Numbered from the stretch's first letter, positions 26,205-37,532 are shown. The stretch is 64,000 bases of DNA from Devosia submarina (GCF_003056345.1 NZ_PYWB01000002.1:1-64000); one strand, 5' to 3'. Notes: generated from the letters alone by a model not told the origin. Numbers and translations are program-made.

Positions 26205-27497
26205 TTAGCCAGCGATACGCTCGATTTCCGCGCCGCAACGGCCGAGCTTGTCTTCCAGCCGCTCGAAGCCACGATCAAGGTGGTAGATGCGATTGACGAT
26301 TGTTTCGCCGCGAGCAGCCAAACCAGCGATAACCAGCGAAACCGAGGCGCGCAAATCCGTGGCCATGACCTGGGCGCCCTTCAGCTGGGACTTGCCACGT
26401 ACAGTGGCCAATTGCCCATCAACGGAAATGTCGGCTCCAAAGCGGGCAAGTTCCGCCACATGCATGTAGCGGTTCTCGAAGATAGTTTCGCGAATGTGGC
26501 TGATGCCCGAGGACATGGTCATCAGGGCCATGAACTGGGCCTGCAGATCGGTCGGAAAGCCTGGGAAGGGATCGGTCTCTACATCAACTGGCTGGATGCC
26601 GTTGCCATTCCTATAGACGCGGACGCCGTTGTCTTCCACGGTGAGTTCAGCGCCAGTGCGGCCCAGAATATCAAGCGCTGCCTGTAGATGGTCGGCCCGG
26701 GCACCCTTGAGCAGAACGTTACCGCCCGTCATGGCTACCGCCATGGCAAAAGTGCCAGTTTCAATGCGATCAGGTATGACGTCCACCGTAGCGCCGTGCA
26801 GTTTCTCGACGCCTTCCACAGTGATGGTGCGGGTCCCAATGCCGGAAATCTTCGCGCCCATGGCGACAAGGCACTCGGCGACATTGGTGATCTCGGGCTC
26901 CTGGGCGGCGTTCTCGATCACCGTCGTGCCTTTGGCCAGGGCCGCAGCCATCAGGATGGTGTGGGTGGCGCCAACCGAAACCTTGGGGAAGACGATGCGC
27001 GCGCCGACGAGGCCACCCTTGGGGGCCTTGGCCACGACATAGCCATCGTCGATATCGATTTCGGCGCCGAGTTCCCTGAGGCCATATAGGAATAGGTCTA
27101 CCGGCCGGGTGCCAATGGCGCAGCCGCCGGGCAGCGACACGCGCGCCTCATGGCAGCGGGCGAGCAGCGGTCCGATCACCCAGAAGCTGGCGCGCATCTT
27201 GCTGACCAGGTCGTACGGCGCGGTTGTATCTACGATATCGGCAGCGTGAAAGGTCATGCGCTGGCCAACTACCTCGTCCTCGCCGCGGCGGCGGCCATGA
27301 ACAGCAATATCCACGCCGTGATTCTCGAGAATACGCTCGAGCTGCTTGACGTCAGCAAGGCGCGGGACATTCTGCAATACCAGAGGCTCATCGGTCAGAA
27401 GCGAAGCGATCATCAGCGGCAGGGCCGCATTCTTGGCGCCCGAAATGGGGATCTCGCCATTGAGTTCGTTGCCACCAATCAAGCGGATACGGTCCAT
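26205..27497 (-). CDS. murA: UDP-N-acetylglucosamine 1-carboxyvinyltransferase
   Basis: 430 residues from the ATG at 27497 ([20 protein letters not shown]). Lys22 is in GAKNAAL and the catalytic Cys126 in [32 protein letters not shown] is another conserved block. It transfers enolpyruvate from PEP to UDP-GlcNAc, the first committed step of peptidoglycan synthesis. Having Cys rather than Asp at 126 predicts fosfomycin sensitivity at the target level. A strong hairpin follows the stop. Confidence 0.97.
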   Translation of the reverse strand: MDRIRLIGGNELNGEIPISGAKNAALPLMIASLLTDEPLVLQNVPRLADVKQLERILENHGVDIAVHGRRRGEDEVVGQRMTFHAADIVDTTAPYDLVSKMRASFWVIGPLLARCHEARVSLPGGCAIGTRPVDLFLYGLRELGAEIDIDDGYVVAKAPKGGLVGARIVFPKVSVGATHTILMAAALAKGTTVIENAAQEPEITNVAECLVAMGAKISGIGTRTITVEGVEKLHGATVDVIPDRIETGTFAMAVAMTGGNVLLKGARADHLQAALDILGRTGAELTVEDNGVRVYRNGNGIQPVDVETDPFPGFPTDLQAQFMALMTMSSGISHIRETIFENRYMHVAELARFGADISVDGQLATVRGKSQLKGAQVMATDLRASVSLVIAGLAARGETIVNRIYHLDRGFERLEDKLGRCGAEIERIAG

Positions 27498-27646
27498 AAG
27501 TCTATTCCTATGTGGCGGCCCATGTGGGCCTTCTACCTGGGGATGGAGGTAGGCCAAGTCCTAGTTGCCACGTAAGCCAGACTCGCCGCTCTCAGCGTTG
27601 AAGCGATGTGACTAGCACATCCGAAGGATTGTCGCCCAAAAATGGT

Positions 27647-27811
27647 TTACGGTTTATTGACCGTGTCCGTCTGGGGTGCCGTTTCAGGCAAGGGTGCCTG
27701 GTTGTCCGCGCTGGTGCGTGCCCTGGCTTGCGTCTTGCGACGCTTGAGGTTTTCGCGCAGCTTTGCGGCCAATCTTTGCTCGCGCTGACTGGCTTGCTCG
27801 GTTTTGCTCAT
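27647..27811 (-). CDS. Small charged protein upstream of murA
   Basis: 54 residues from the ATG at 27811 (MSKTEQASQREQRLAAKLRE), then LKRRKTQARARTSADNQ and a Pro/Thr-rich tail to a TAA. The N-terminal half is a strongly charged predicted helix. Short proteins of this type (REQRLAAKLRENLKRRK) look familiar from rhizobial genomes, but I know no function. It lies 149 bp upstream of the murA start on the same strand and could share its transcript. A different frame in the same place (27684-27941) is less protein-like. Confidence 0.6.
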   Translation of the reverse strand: MSKTEQASQREQRLAAKLRENLKRRKTQARARTSADNQAPLPETAPQTDTVNKP

Positions 27812-27945
27812 GGCGGGCCCATATCACTGTGCAGGACAACAAGATGTCTGCTGACGCCTCATAGGCGTTTTTTGCCCTTGCGTCGAGATTATCCCTATGG
27901 CAGTAGAGCCCCCGTCGCGGCCAGCACATAAGCCTCCGCACGAAC

Positions 27946-28020
<75 letters not shown>

Positions 28021-28249
28021 TCAACCCTCGTGAATATGCTCCTCAAAGCTTCGCGCTGCATGCAGTAGTGCTTGCTGGTCTCTGTGAGCTTTGAACCAAC
28101 GGGCACCACAAGCACAACGCTGGAAAATGTCGGACCATAAAGATGAAGGCCGTTAAACTCCGGGAGAAGCATCTCTGCTAAAGATCTAGTAAGCGCTCGG
28201 CGAAACGGCAACGGCGTTGGATATCAGCTGGAAAGAACCCGAGCAGCTT

Positions 28250-29992
28250 TCAAAAGAAAATGTCGTCAAGATTCGCTTCTTCTGCCTTTTCAATGTCAGG
28301 CGCCGTGGCGGACTGATCAACGCCAAACATCTCCCCATGAATCCGGCGCTCTGCGTCCATTGTGTAACGCTTGCAGTGGGTCGAAAGCGCCTCGACGACA
28401 ATGGCTGGCAGTTCGCCCGCTGCACGCTCCTGGCATTCCGAGGCCAATTGCATTTGCAGGTCGCGCATGGTTTCGGCAATGGCCGTTAGGCCGCGAAACG
28501 TATCGGCGGCAGTGCCTAGGAGCTTTATCACGCTCGGGCCGTCGCGGTTGAGGGCACCAAGCGCTTCGGCAAGCGATCTGTCGACTTGTTCAAGCATGAC
28601 CAGTGCGGCGCTCGCTTCCTGCTCCAACTGGCCGATGCGCCCAGCCGTGTTGCCATTGGCAGCAGCTCCAAAGGATTGTGCAAGGCCGGCAGCTTCGTGC
28701 AGGCTCGCCATGGCCGCTTCAGCCGCGGCGACCGTTTCCCCGGTGAGCTCGCGCAGCTGACGGGCGATCACGTTGAGGGCGGCGCCGCGCGGCCCCAGCT
28801 GGGCACATTTGACCGCAGCATTGAGGCTGACGAGACGCATATTCGCCTCGATCTCCTGCACCGCTTCAACATGGCTGAGCAGCACGCCGACCGTGTCGAG
28901 AACGGCGCTTGCGACGGCTTCGAGCTTGGTGCGCTCGGCTTCGCAATCGCGCAGGACTGTGGCGGCGTGGCGCACCGCCTGGTTGAGCGTGGCGAGGGAG
29001 GATCCCTCGTTGCTGCCCTCTCCGTAGACGGCGCGGCTTTGAGCCATTATGGCCCCGGCGTCGGCAGCCAGATCGCGCAAGGCATCTCCCGCTTCGGCGA
29101 CGTCGTCTTCGAACGCGTCGGCCGCCGCCGTGAGTTGGGCGACCTGTAGGCTGCCCAAGACCGAGCGCGCGGCGATGGCCTCGTCTGCGGTCATAAGTCC
29201 TTGCTCGATAAGGCTGCTCAAGGCATCGATACCGCTTTCGATATGCTCGATACGTTGACGCGTTGCGTCTCCGACCTGGAGCGCCATAACAGCGCTGGCG
29301 ATCCGGCCGACAATTTGGCGGGAGACGCGGCCGGTTTCGGCGGCGCTGGCGACGGAAACGGCACGCTGGCGCGCAAGCTCGTCGAGCGCCTTTTCCATGT
29401 CGAGGGCCAGTGCGTCGAGCGTTTCGGAATGTGCGTTCTCGAACTGGCCCCGTTGACGCGCCGCCTGCCCGACTTCCTCGGTGAGGCGGCGATAGGCCGT
29501 AGTGAAGGCCTGGATCGTGGCGGTGGCGCTGTCGGAGAGCTTAGCGATATCGGTGGTGAAAACGTCAAAGTCGTCACTGTCACCCACGACGCTCGCAGCG
29601 ACAACACGGGCGTTGATCGCAACAATGCTCATCATCTTGACCGCGCGCCGCAACTCCGCAATCGGGTGATCGGCGGATGTGACGACAGCTACGAGGCGCG
29701 ACAGATCGGCCTGCTCGGTCGCGAACATGGCGGAGATGGTCTTGGCTTGCGCGCCGATCTCGGCAAGACGGGTGGAGGCTTCCACTAGGCGAGGGCTTTG
29801 CAGTTCTGCGGGTAGCGCCTCGAACACCTTGGTCACGCGGTTGAGCATGGTGGCGCCTTCGGACAGGCGCGCGCCCACGGCAAGGAAAGTGGTTTCGATC
29901 TGTTCGCGCGGCGCAGCTAGCGCCTGCCCGATTGCCTTGACGCGGGCTTCATTGCTGTTCGCAGCAGGAAGCGAGACGGCGAGAACGCTCAT
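28250..29992 (-). CDS. Soluble MCP-like chemotaxis protein with CheZ-like signatures
   Basis: 580 residues, almost all helical, with no membrane segment. Two stretches look like decayed chemoreceptor hairpin tips: [19 protein letters not shown] (119-137) and [17 protein letters not shown] (384-400), each followed by a degenerate EVRKLA-like helix. Between them [18 protein letters not shown] (238-255) has the D-x-x-x-Q spacing (Asp242, Gln246) of the catalytic helix of CheZ phosphatase. The extreme C-terminus ANLDDIFF resembles the acidic amphipathic CheY-binding tail of CheZ. It is the last gene of the che operon, overlapping cheB by four bases. I infer a CheY-P phosphatase or signalling scaffold. 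Automated pipelines would probably call it an MCP, but it cannot sense outside the cell. Confidence 0.75.
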   Translation of the reverse strand: MSVLAVSLPAANSNEARVKAIGQALAAPREQIETTFLAVGARLSEGATMLNRVTKVFEALPAELQSPRLVEASTRLAEIGAQAKTISAMFATEQADLSRLVAVVTSADHPIAELRRAVKMMSIVAINARVVAASVVGDSDDFDVFTTDIAKLSDSATATIQAFTTAYRRLTEEVGQAARQRGQFENAHSETLDALALDMEKALDELARQRAVSVASAAETGRVSRQIVGRIASAVMALQVGDATRQRIEHIESGIDALSSLIEQGLMTADEAIAARSVLGSLQVAQLTAAADAFEDDVAEAGDALRDLAADAGAIMAQSRAVYGEGSNEGSSLATLNQAVRHAATVLRDCEAERTKLEAVASAVLDTVGVLLSHVEAVQEIEANMRLVSLNAAVKCAQLGPRGAALNVIARQLRELTGETVAAAEAAMASLHEAAGLAQSFGAAANGNTAGRIGQLEQEASAALVMLEQVDRSLAEALGALNRDGPSVIKLLGTAADTFRGLTAIAETMRDLQMQLASECQERAAGELPAIVVEALSTHCKRYTMDAERRIHGEMFGVDQSATAPDIEKAEEANLDDIFF

Positions 29993-31119
29993 GAGCTGGA
30001 TCCCAAACGTTGCGCTTGGCGCGCGTAGGTCTCGATTTCGTGCGCCACGCGGCTCAGCGGGACAGTGCGCACCGCAGCGCCGCGCTGGATGGCTTCCTTG
30101 GGCATGCCGAACACAACGGAGCTTTCCTCGTCCTGTGCGACGGTATGGCTGCCCGCCTCCCGCATTTCGAGCAGGCTACGTGCGCCATCATCACCCATGC
30201 CGGTCAGGATGATGCCCATGGCGTTCTTGCCCGCCACCTGGGCCGCAGAGCGAAAGAGCACATCGACCGATGGCCGGTGGCGGGAGACATGGGGGCCATC
30301 AACAATGCTGACGCTGTAGCGATTGCCGGTACGCACCAGCACCAGATGCTGATTGCCCGGTGCGATCAGCGCCCGGCCGGGCAGGAGAACGTCGCCATCT
30401 TCGGCTTCCTTGACCTCGATGGCGCAAAGCGCGTTCAGCCGGCGTGCAAAGGCTGCGGTGAATTTTTCGGGCATGTGCTGCACGATGACGAGGGGCGGCG
30501 TGCTGGTCGGAAGCTTTTCGAGCACATCGCGCAAGGCCTCAGTGCCGCCCGTGGACGCCCCGATGCAGATGATCGGATCGGTTTGCGGTAACCTCGCGCG
30601 CAAAGCTGCGGCGCGAGCCTCCGAAAGGGGCGGAATGATTGCATCGGCCGTGAGCTTAGCTTCGGCATTGACGGGTGGCGGCGGTGCCTTTTTCACCCCA
30701 CGGAACTTGGCGTGTGCGGCCGCCTTGGCCGCATCGCAGATGCGCATGCGCGATTCCTGGAGGAATTGCGTGGTGTCCACGCGCGGCTTGGCGACGACAT
30801 CCACCGCGCCAGCTTCAAGCGCTTGCATCAGGGTATCGGAGCCAGCCTCGGCCAGGCTCGAGCAAATCACCACCGGAATGGGGCGCTGGCTCATGATCTT
30901 GCGCAGGAAGGTCAAACCGTCCATCCGCGGCAGTTCGATGTCGAGAAACATGACATCGGGCACTTCCTGGCGGATGCGTTCCACCGCGACATAGGGGTCG
31001 GCGGCTGTCGCCATGACTTCGAGCTGGGGATCGCTGCTGATGATTTCGCTTAGAGTCATGCGAACCGAAGCGCTGTCGTCAACAATCAAGACGCGGATCT
31101 TGCCGCCGGACGTGGACAT
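29989..31119 (-). CDS. cheB: Chemotaxis response regulator / protein-glutamate methylesterase CheB
   Basis: 376 residues. Receiver domain 8-120 has phosphoacceptor Asp60 in [13 protein letters not shown] Pro/Ala-rich linker at 140-180 joins the methylesterase domain, with the triad Ser189 (CIGASTGG), His215 (QHMPEKF) and Asp310/311 (LTGMGDDGA). Phosphorylated by CheA, it removes methyl groups from chemoreceptors for adaptation. It follows cheR by 7 bp and overlaps the last gene of the operon. Confidence 0.96.
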   Translation of the reverse strand: MSTSGGKIRVLIVDDSASVRMTLSEIISSDPQLEVMATAADPYVAVERIRQEVPDVMFLDIELPRMDGLTFLRKIMSQRPIPVVICSSLAEAGSDTLMQALEAGAVDVVAKPRVDTTQFLQESRMRICDAAKAAAHAKFRGVKKAPPPPVNAEAKLTADAIIPPLSEARAAALRARLPQTDPIICIGASTGGTEALRDVLEKLPTSTPPLVIVQHMPEKFTAAFARRLNALCAIEVKEAEDGDVLLPGRALIAPGNQHLVLVRTGNRYSVSIVDGPHVSRHRPSVDVLFRSAAQVAGKNAMGIILTGMGDDGARSLLEMREAGSHTVAQDEESSVVFGMPKEAIQRGAAVRTVPLSRVAHEIETYARQAQRLGSSS

Positions 31120-31126
31120 GGGGGCC

Positions 31127-32002
31127 TCAAGCCTTCTGGAATACGGCCGGAGCGACCTGCCGCATGGTGACGGCAGTGCCGATCATGGATTCGGAGTGAC
31201 CAAGAACGAGGTAACCACCGGGGCGGAGATGATCGACAAGACGCAGGATCACCTTCTCCTGATCTGCCTTGTCGAAATAGATCAGCACATTGCGCAAAAA
31301 GATGACGTCCACGTCACGATCAAACGGATAGCTCTTGTCCATGAGGTTGAGCCGGGCAAAGTGCACTAGGCGCCGCAATTCGGGAACGATGCGAACTTCG
31401 GGCCGTGCGCCGGGTTTGCGCGCGTGCATCAGATAGCGCTGGGCCTTGGCAGGGGGAACAGGGGCTATCAGGTCGGCAGGATAGACGGCGCGCTCCCCTT
31501 CCGCCAGCACGGCCGTAGAGATATCCGTGCCCAAAATGGCAAAATGGAAATCGTGGCGTTGGGCTGCAAGGTCTGCCAGAACCATGGCAATCGTGTAGGC
31601 TTCGGCTCCCGTCGAGCTGGCCGCACTCCACACCTTGAGCAACGGCTTGGTTTCGGCGCGGCGCATCTCGAGCAGGGCTGGCACCATATTGCGCTCGAGG
31701 ATTTCGAAATGCTCGGGCTCGCGAAAAAAATCCGTCTTGTTGGTGGTGACAGCGTTGATCAAATGCGGCCATTCGGCGCGCAAGCCATCGTTCTTGAACA
31801 AATGGGCGCTGTAGTGCTCAAGGCTCGCGAGCCCCAGGGCCCGCACCCGCTTGCGCAGTCGACCCTCGATCATCAGGCGCTTGGCTGCCGGCAGCTTGAT
31901 GCCGATCTCGGTGCCAATGAGACTGGCGATCCGCTCGAAATCACGCAAGGGAAGATGATCGTCTTCAGCGTTTTCCGGTAGCTTGGGCAGCAATTGAGAC
32001 AT
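31127..32002 (-). CDS. cheR: Chemoreceptor glutamate methyltransferase CheR
   Basis: 291 residues from the ATG at 32002 ([17 protein letters not shown]); an in-frame start 39 bp earlier is possible. The N-terminal helical domain holds [14 protein letters not shown]. The SAM-binding domain has [17 protein letters not shown], where the usual Cys before STG is Ser. [19 protein letters not shown] and [13 protein letters not shown] follow. It methylates Glu residues of receptors using S-adenosylmethionine and works against CheB. It lies 67 bp downstream of cheW. Confidence 0.94.
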   Translation of the reverse strand: MSQLLPKLPENAEDDHLPLRDFERIASLIGTEIGIKLPAAKRLMIEGRLRKRVRALGLASLEHYSAHLFKNDGLRAEWPHLINAVTTNKTDFFREPEHFEILERNMVPALLEMRRAETKPLLKVWSAASSTGAEAYTIAMVLADLAAQRHDFHFAILGTDISTAVLAEGERAVYPADLIAPVPPAKAQRYLMHARKPGARPEVRIVPELRRLVHFARLNLMDKSYPFDRDVDVIFLRNVLIYFDKADQEKVILRLVDHLRPGGYLVLGHSESMIGTAVTMRQVAPAVFQKA

Positions 32003-32069
32003 GGGCGGCAAAGACCAGCACTCCAGCCGAAAATTTGGCACGCGATGGCTAGATCGCGTACCGTGTGGT

Positions 32070-32531
32070 TCAGGCAGCTCGGGTTAACCCGTCGACACCG
32101 CCGAGGAGGCGCTCGAGATCGAGCACCGTGACAAAGCGGCCATTGCGCCGGCCAAGTCCGGCGATGCAGCGGCCGGACCAGGAGCCGCCGACCGCCGGTG
32201 GCGGATCAAGTTCGTCCTGGTCCAGTACGGTGACCTCAAACACCCGATCCGCGCGCAGTCCGAGCCGATGATCGCCACCGGGGCCATCCAGGGCCAGCAC
32301 GATGATGCGCGTGTTTTCCGTGTCCGCCGCCTCGGGCAGGCCTAGGGTGAGCCGCAGGTCCACCACGGGCACGCCTTGGCCGCGCACATCGATCATGCCG
32401 AGCAGTGTGTCAGGGGCCTGAGGGAGCCGTGCGATGGGTCGCACGTCCAGGATTTCCTGCACCTTTTCGACCGGCGCCGCGAAGAGTTCATCCGCGACGC
32501 CAAGAGTGACGTATTGGGCGCGTTCCGCCAT
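32070..32531 (-). CDS. cheW: CheW coupling protein (second copy)
   Basis: 153 residues, a single CheW-like SH3-type beta-barrel. It holds YVTLGVADELFAAPVEKVQE, LPQAPDTLLGMIDVRGQG and VPVVDLRLTLGLP. It is shorter and more divergent than the other CheW (34634-35134). CheW links receptors to the CheA kinase. The usual conserved Arg is found in IDVRGQ. It is placed between the receptor gene and cheR, 9 bp after the former. Confidence 0.9.
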   Translation of the reverse strand: MAERAQYVTLGVADELFAAPVEKVQEILDVRPIARLPQAPDTLLGMIDVRGQGVPVVDLRLTLGLPEAADTENTRIIVLALDGPGGDHRLGLRADRVFEVTVLDQDELDPPPAVGGSWSGRCIAGLGRRNGRFVTVLDLERLLGGVDGLTRAA

Positions 32532-32540
32532 GGCCGGTCC

Positions 32541-34637
32541 TCAAGCCGCGCCGCGGCGGCTGAATTCGCCGTCGAGTTCGTCATGCCCGTCATCAAGGTC
32601 GATGGCGAAGCCGCCGCTGTTTTTCTTGGCCGGCTTGCGGATCGCGATGTGCGGTGCGCTGGCCATGATGGCTTCACGCAGATCCTTGTTGTTGGCGGCA
32701 GGCTTGCTCTTGCTCTTGGCTGGAGCAAGGGGCGCCTGTTCAGCGCGGCCGTCGATGCGGAAGTAGCCGATGGCGGACTGGAGCTGTTCCGCCTGGCTCG
32801 CGAGCTCTTCGGAGGTCGCCGACATTTCTTCGGCCGCCGAAGTGTTCTGCTGGGTCACCTTGTCGAGCTGCTGGATGGCGGTGTTGATTTGCGCAGCGCC
32901 GGCATTTTGCTCGCGGCTGCCGGCGGAGATTTCCTCCACCAGCTCGGCCGTGCGCTGAATATCGGGCACGAGCTTGCCCAGCATTTCGCCGGCAGACTGA
33001 GCGGCCTTGACCGTGGTGCCCGAGAGCGTCGAGATCTCGGCAGCAGCAGCCTGTGAGCGCTCGGCGAGCTTGCGCACTTCGGATGCAACCACCGCAAAGC
33101 CGCGGCCGTGTTCGCCGGCACGAGCGGCTTCCACCGCGGCGTTAAGGGCGAGCAGATCGGTCTGGCGAGCGATTTCCTGCACGACCATGATCTTTTCGGC
33201 AATGGTCTGCATGGCGCTGACGGCGTTGTTCACTGCTTCACCCGAGGCGATCGCATCGGCAGCGGACTGGCGGGCGATCTTTTCGGTCTGGGAGGCGTTG
33301 TCGGCCGACTGCTTGATGGTAGCGGCCATTTCTTCCATCGAGGCAGAGGCCTCTTCGGTCGATGACGCCTGCTCGGTCGCACCCTGCGAGAGCTGCTCGG
33401 CGGTCGCCGACATTTCCTGGGAACCAGCGGCAACGTTCCGGGTTGCCGCGGTGACTTCGGAAACCACGTCGCGCAGCTTGCCCGTCATGGCGTTGAGTGC
33501 CTTGACCAGATCGCCCACTTCGTCGTCGCTCTTGTTGTCCGCCGATGCACTGAGATTGCCATCAGCCACTTCATTGGCCAGACGCACGGCGCTGGACAGG
33601 GCGCGAGAGATGGAAACCACGATCCAGGTGGCCGCGGCGATGGCGATGATCGTCGAACCGATCAGAAGCGCGATCAGCATCATGCTTGACTGGCTGAACA
33701 AGGCGTCGGCGGCGACGTCTGCTTCTTCCAGAAGGAGCTTGTTGCGGGCGATCATCTCATCGAGCATGTCGTCGGCAGAAATGCGCAGGGCTGCAGCCTG
33801 ATCGGCCATAACAGTGGCATTGTAGTCGGACTTGGTCAGTGCCATGTCGACGGCCTTGTTCATGGCAAGGACGAGGTTGCCATAGGCATCCCGAGCGGCG
33901 TTGAACAGCCCAGTATCTTGCACCGAGATAGCACGTTGCAGGGGCGGCATGGCTTCGTCGATGGCGGCTAGGCCAGTTACGTAGTCAGCATGCCATTTTT
34001 CCTGCAGTGCAGGATCGCTCGAAGCGAGCAGGATATTGCGCTGCTGGCGGAAGATATCGGTCATCGTAAGGAAGCTGTCGCTTGCCGTCTGATAGGCAAG
34101 GAAGCTGCCGGGTTCGCCGGCATTCACGCGGGCGGCCAGAGCCTTCTTGAGTGCACCCATGGTTTCCTCAACCGCACCCAGGGCATCGCTGCCCTCGGAG
34201 CGGGAGATTGCAAGCGCCTCGACATCACTGTTCTTGAGGGCGAGTTCCTCGATCTGGGGGACCAAAGCCTTGAACTCGGCCAGCTTGTCGTTGAACACGC
34301 CGAACTCTTCGCGCACCTGTGGATCCTTGATGTTGCCATCAAGGAACTGGACCGCACGGGCGATCGTCTCGAACTCGTGGTCTATCGCCGTGCCAAGGGC
34401 TTCCATCTCGGCGACGTCGCTCGCAACGATCAAGGCGTTGACTTCGGTGCCTACAGCTTCGAGCGCAGTCTGCAGGTCGGACATCTCGATTGTGTTGGCA
34501 GCACGGATGTTGACGATGTCGCCAAGCGATTCGTTGAGCTTTCCAAGGCTCTGCATGGCCAAGAACATGCTGACGCCCGACAAGGCGATCACGGTGACGA
34601 ATGTCGCCGCCAGCTTGGTTTTGATAGTCAGTCTCAC
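32541..34637 (-). CDS. Methyl-accepting chemotaxis protein, transmembrane
   Basis: 698 residues. Two membrane helices (about 8-28 and 318-343) enclose a long all-helical periplasmic domain of about 285 residues, similar to helical bimodular sensing domains. A HAMP domain (343-395) and the MCP signalling domain follow, with the intact hairpin tip [17 protein letters not shown] and [18 protein letters not shown]. The C-terminal tail after residue 640 is low-complexity and charged, ending SRRGAA, with no CheR-binding pentapeptide. The ligand is unknown. As the only receptor inside the operon it is probably the main partner of this CheA/CheW set. It overlaps the upstream cheW by four bases. Confidence 0.93.
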   Translation of the reverse strand: MRLTIKTKLAATFVTVIALSGVSMFLAMQSLGKLNESLGDIVNIRAANTIEMSDLQTALEAVGTEVNALIVASDVAEMEALGTAIDHEFETIARAVQFLDGNIKDPQVREEFGVFNDKLAEFKALVPQIEELALKNSDVEALAISRSEGSDALGAVEETMGALKKALAARVNAGEPGSFLAYQTASDSFLTMTDIFRQQRNILLASSDPALQEKWHADYVTGLAAIDEAMPPLQRAISVQDTGLFNAARDAYGNLVLAMNKAVDMALTKSDYNATVMADQAAALRISADDMLDEMIARNKLLLEEADVAADALFSQSSMMLIALLIGSTIIAIAAATWIVVSISRALSSAVRLANEVADGNLSASADNKSDDEVGDLVKALNAMTGKLRDVVSEVTAATRNVAAGSQEMSATAEQLSQGATEQASSTEEASASMEEMAATIKQSADNASQTEKIARQSAADAIASGEAVNNAVSAMQTIAEKIMVVQEIARQTDLLALNAAVEAARAGEHGRGFAVVASEVRKLAERSQAAAAEISTLSGTTVKAAQSAGEMLGKLVPDIQRTAELVEEISAGSREQNAGAAQINTAIQQLDKVTQQNTSAAEEMSATSEELASQAEQLQSAIGYFRIDGRAEQAPLAPAKSKSKPAANNKDLREAIMASAPHIAIRKPAKKNSGGFAIDLDDGHDELDGEFSRRGAA

Positions 34638-35134
34638 GATGCAGACCTTTCTTCTGATGCTGCTATGGACGCGGTTCTGGCGCCCTGTGTTTCGAAAATG
34701 CGCCCCAGATCGGGGATGATGATGAAGCCGCCGTTGCGCTTGCCGATGCCCTTGACGAATTCGGGCCGCCAGCGCATGCCGACCTTTGGTGCCTCCTCTA
34801 TGGAGGCCGCTTCGATGTCGGTGACGTCGTGGACCTTGTCAGCCAGGATGCCGGCGACGGTGGGCTCGCCGTCGATTTCGACCTCCATGACAACGATGCG
34901 CGTATCCTGATCAGGTTCAGGACGATCCATGCCGAACATGACCCGAAGGTCTGCCAATGGCACCACGCGCCCACGCACATTGATCAGCCCGCCCACGAAC
35001 TCAGGCGCGTTGGGCACTTCGGTGATCGGCACGAGGTCGAGGATCTCGCGGACATCGCAGGCTTCCACCGCGAAAAGCTCGTCCTGCAGCCTGAGCGTCA
35101 AGGCTTTCATGGCGCCTGCCTGAACCTGGCTCAT
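34634..35134 (-). CDS. cheW: CheW coupling protein (first copy)
   Basis: 166 residues. Conserved CheW segments are present: [51 protein letters not shown] and [17 protein letters not shown]. It bridges CheA and chemoreceptors in the signalling array. The start overlaps the cheA stop and the end overlaps the receptor start, each by four bases, so all three are translationally coupled. Confidence 0.95.
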   Translation of the reverse strand: MSQVQAGAMKALTLRLQDELFAVEACDVREILDLVPITEVPNAPEFVGGLINVRGRVVPLADLRVMFGMDRPEPDQDTRIVVMEVEIDGEPTVAGILADKVHDVTDIEAASIEEAPKVGMRWRPEFVKGIGKRNGGFIIIPDLGRIFETQGARTASIAASEERSAS

Positions 35135-37167
35135 GCGGCCCTCCCCTGATCGACATAGCTTTGCCCGAAGGCGACCAGATGGGCGGTATCAAGGATCAGA
35201 GCGACCGTGCCATCGCCCAGAATCGTGGCGCCCGAGAAAGACTTGATCGACGAGTGCAACTTGCTCAGCTGCTTGATCACGGTCTGGTTGTTGCCGATGA
35301 TCTGATCGACCACGAGGCCAACACGCCCTTCTCCCGAGGAGACGATGACCACCTTCTGGTGCGGCTCCAGCGGAGCTTTCGTGCCGAACACCTCGCGCAT
35401 GCGCAGAAAGGGAACAAGGCTCCCGCGGATGTCGAGGAAATTGCGCCCGCGCGCATTGGCTTCGATGCCTTCGGGCAGTTCCACGCATTCTTCCACGGCT
35501 GCAAGCGGAATGGTGTAGCGGCCATTGCCAACCCGGACGAGCATGCCATCGATGATGGCCAGGGTCAGCGGCAGGCGCAGGGTCATGGTGGACCCTTGCC
35601 CGGGGCTGGTCGTGACGTCGATGCTGCCGCGCAGGCCCTCAATGGTCCGCTTGACAACGTCCATGCCGACGCCGCGCCCGGAGAGGGAGGTCACTTCCTT
35701 GGCTGTCGAAAAGCCCGGAGCGAAGATCATCTGCCAGAGTTCGGCGTCAGGAATCTTGGCGTCCGGCGCCAGAAGCCCGGCTTCCTCGGCCTTGGCGCGG
35801 ATGCGTTCGGCGTTGAGGCCCGCGCCATCGTCAGTGACTGAAATGGCCACCTCGGCGCCGGCATAAACAGCCGAGAGCCGAACAGTTCCCTTGGCGGGCT
35901 TGCCGGCGGCGAGGCGTCGCTCGGCGCTTTCGAGGCCATGATCTACCGAGTTGCGGATGAGATGAACCAGCGGGTCAGCCAGACGCTCGATCATGGTCTT
36001 GTCGAGTTCGGTGTCCTCGCCCGAGGTGATGAACTCGATGTCCTTGCCCAGATCGCGCGAGAGATCGTGCACGAGGCGGCGGAAGCGGCTGAACAGGGTG
36101 CCGATCGGCACCATGCGGATGCCCATGGTCGTGTCGCGCAGGCCTGAGCTCAGACGCTCCAGCTCCTCGGCGATGGTCTTGAGGTTGGCATCGCTGCTCA
36201 TGTTGGCGATCTGCGTCAGGCGAGCCTGGGCGATCACCAGTTCGCCCACGCGATCCATCAGTTCGTCGAGCCGCTCTGCATCCACGCGCATGGACGAAGA
36301 CGCGGCAACAGCGGGGTCCTTTTCTGCAGCCTTTTCGGCCACAGCCTTGGGCTCGGGCTTGTGCATGGGCACCAACGGTGCCGGGGCTGGCACCTCTGTT
36401 GTTGCGGCAGGCGCTATCTCGACCTCGGTTTCGGCGGCAGGCGCGGTGGCATCGGCCAGGGGCTCGACGGAAAGCTCCATCCCCTCCTTGAGAAACAGGA
36501 AGACGTCGTCGATGGCCGAGCGTGGATCCTCGTGCTCGATGTCTACCTGCCAGCCGATATAGGGGACTTCGGGATCGATGATGTCGAGCGGCGGCAAGGT
36601 ATCGGTCAGGGCCACCACTGTGCAGGGCCCAAGGGCGCGGATTTCTTCCAGAAGAAGAACCGGATTGGTGCCGTAGACCAGTGAGTCCGCTGGCAAGCGG
36701 AACCGGATGCGCCAGAGGGCTTCACTGGCCGTGCTGGCCGTGTCAGGCTCGCGCAGGCGCTCCGAAGGCTTGGTCAAAACCGGGTTCGGCACGTCCGTGT
36801 TGCCCAGCACGTTGCGGAGGGCGACCAGGATGGCTTCTCCGCCAGAGGGCGACGCATCTGGGTCCTGGATCAGTTCGTGAATATGGTCCTTGGCGTCTAG
36901 GGCAACGGCAATCAGCGCTGGCGTGGCAGGAGATTGACCCTTGCGGACCTGGTCGAACGCTGTTTCGAACTCATGAACGAAGGCAGCAACGGCGGTGAAG
37001 CCGAACATCGCGCCCGAGCCCTTGATGGTGTGGAGCGCGCGGAAGGTGGAGTTGATCAGATCGTCATTGGCCGGGTTCTGCTCAAGATCAAGAAGGCCTG
37101 ACTCCAGCTGATCCAGCAGTTCCCTTGCTTCCTGCCGGAAGGTTTCGGTGGGGTCAGGAAAACTCAT
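35131..37167 (-). CDS. cheA: Chemotaxis histidine kinase CheA
   Basis: 678 residues from the ATG at 37167; a longer frame overlaps cheY and is not family-like. The HPt domain carries phospho-His46 in RALHTIKGSGAMFGF. A Pro/Ala-rich linker runs from about 245 to 300. The dimerisation domain has VDAERLDELMDRVGELVIAQ. The ATPase has the N-box in IRNSVDHGLE, then VTDDGAGLN and GRGVGMDVVK. A CheW-like regulatory domain ends the protein. It phosphorylates CheY and CheB in response to receptor state. ATGA overlap with cheY upstream. Confidence 0.97.
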   Translation of the reverse strand: MSFPDPTETFRQEARELLDQLESGLLDLEQNPANDDLINSTFRALHTIKGSGAMFGFTAVAAFVHEFETAFDQVRKGQSPATPALIAVALDAKDHIHELIQDPDASPSGGEAILVALRNVLGNTDVPNPVLTKPSERLREPDTASTASEALWRIRFRLPADSLVYGTNPVLLLEEIRALGPCTVVALTDTLPPLDIIDPEVPYIGWQVDIEHEDPRSAIDDVFLFLKEGMELSVEPLADATAPAAETEVEIAPAATTEVPAPAPLVPMHKPEPKAVAEKAAEKDPAVAASSSMRVDAERLDELMDRVGELVIAQARLTQIANMSSDANLKTIAEELERLSSGLRDTTMGIRMVPIGTLFSRFRRLVHDLSRDLGKDIEFITSGEDTELDKTMIERLADPLVHLIRNSVDHGLESAERRLAAGKPAKGTVRLSAVYAGAEVAISVTDDGAGLNAERIRAKAEEAGLLAPDAKIPDAELWQMIFAPGFSTAKEVTSLSGRGVGMDVVKRTIEGLRGSIDVTTSPGQGSTMTLRLPLTLAIIDGMLVRVGNGRYTIPLAAVEECVELPEGIEANARGRNFLDIRGSLVPFLRMREVFGTKAPLEPHQKVVIVSSGEGRVGLVVDQIIGNNQTVIKQLSKLHSSIKSFSGATILGDGTVALILDTAHLVAFGQSYVDQGRAA

Positions 37168-37532
37168 GCGCCCGTGACCTTCTTGACCACTGCCAGCAAT
37201 TGATCCTGCTTGAACGGCTTGACGATCCAACCCGTCGCTCCGGCTTCCTTGGCCTGGCGCTTGAGCTCCTCATCAGATTCAGTGGTCAGCAGGATGATCG
37301 GCACACCCTTGCTAGAGGGATGCTGGCGGTATTTGCGAATAAACTCGATGCCATTCATCACCGGCATGTTGAGGTCGGTGATGACCGCATGCACAGTGTT
37401 GCCGGTCGCCTTGTCGTAGCCATCTGACCCGTTGATGGCCTCGATCACCTCAAGCCCCGCACTGGTCAGTGTCATTGCTACCATCTGACGGATGGAAGCG
37501 GAGTCATCGATGGTCAGAATGGTCTTGGTCAT
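37164..37532 (-). CDS. cheY: Chemotaxis response regulator CheY
   Basis: 122 residues, a lone receiver. The acidic pair is in ILTIDDSASIRQMV, the phosphoacceptor Asp53 in AVITDLNMPVMNG, the Thr in ILLTTESDEE and the Lys in WIVKPFKQDQ. Phosphorylated by CheA, it would bind the flagellar motor. It is the only free CheY in this operon, so no obvious phosphate-sink partner is encoded here. Confidence 0.96.
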   Translation of the reverse strand: MTKTILTIDDSASIRQMVAMTLTSAGLEVIEAINGSDGYDKATGNTVHAVITDLNMPVMNGIEFIRKYRQHPSSKGVPIILLTTESDEELKRQAKEAGATGWIVKPFKQDQLLAVVKKVTGA

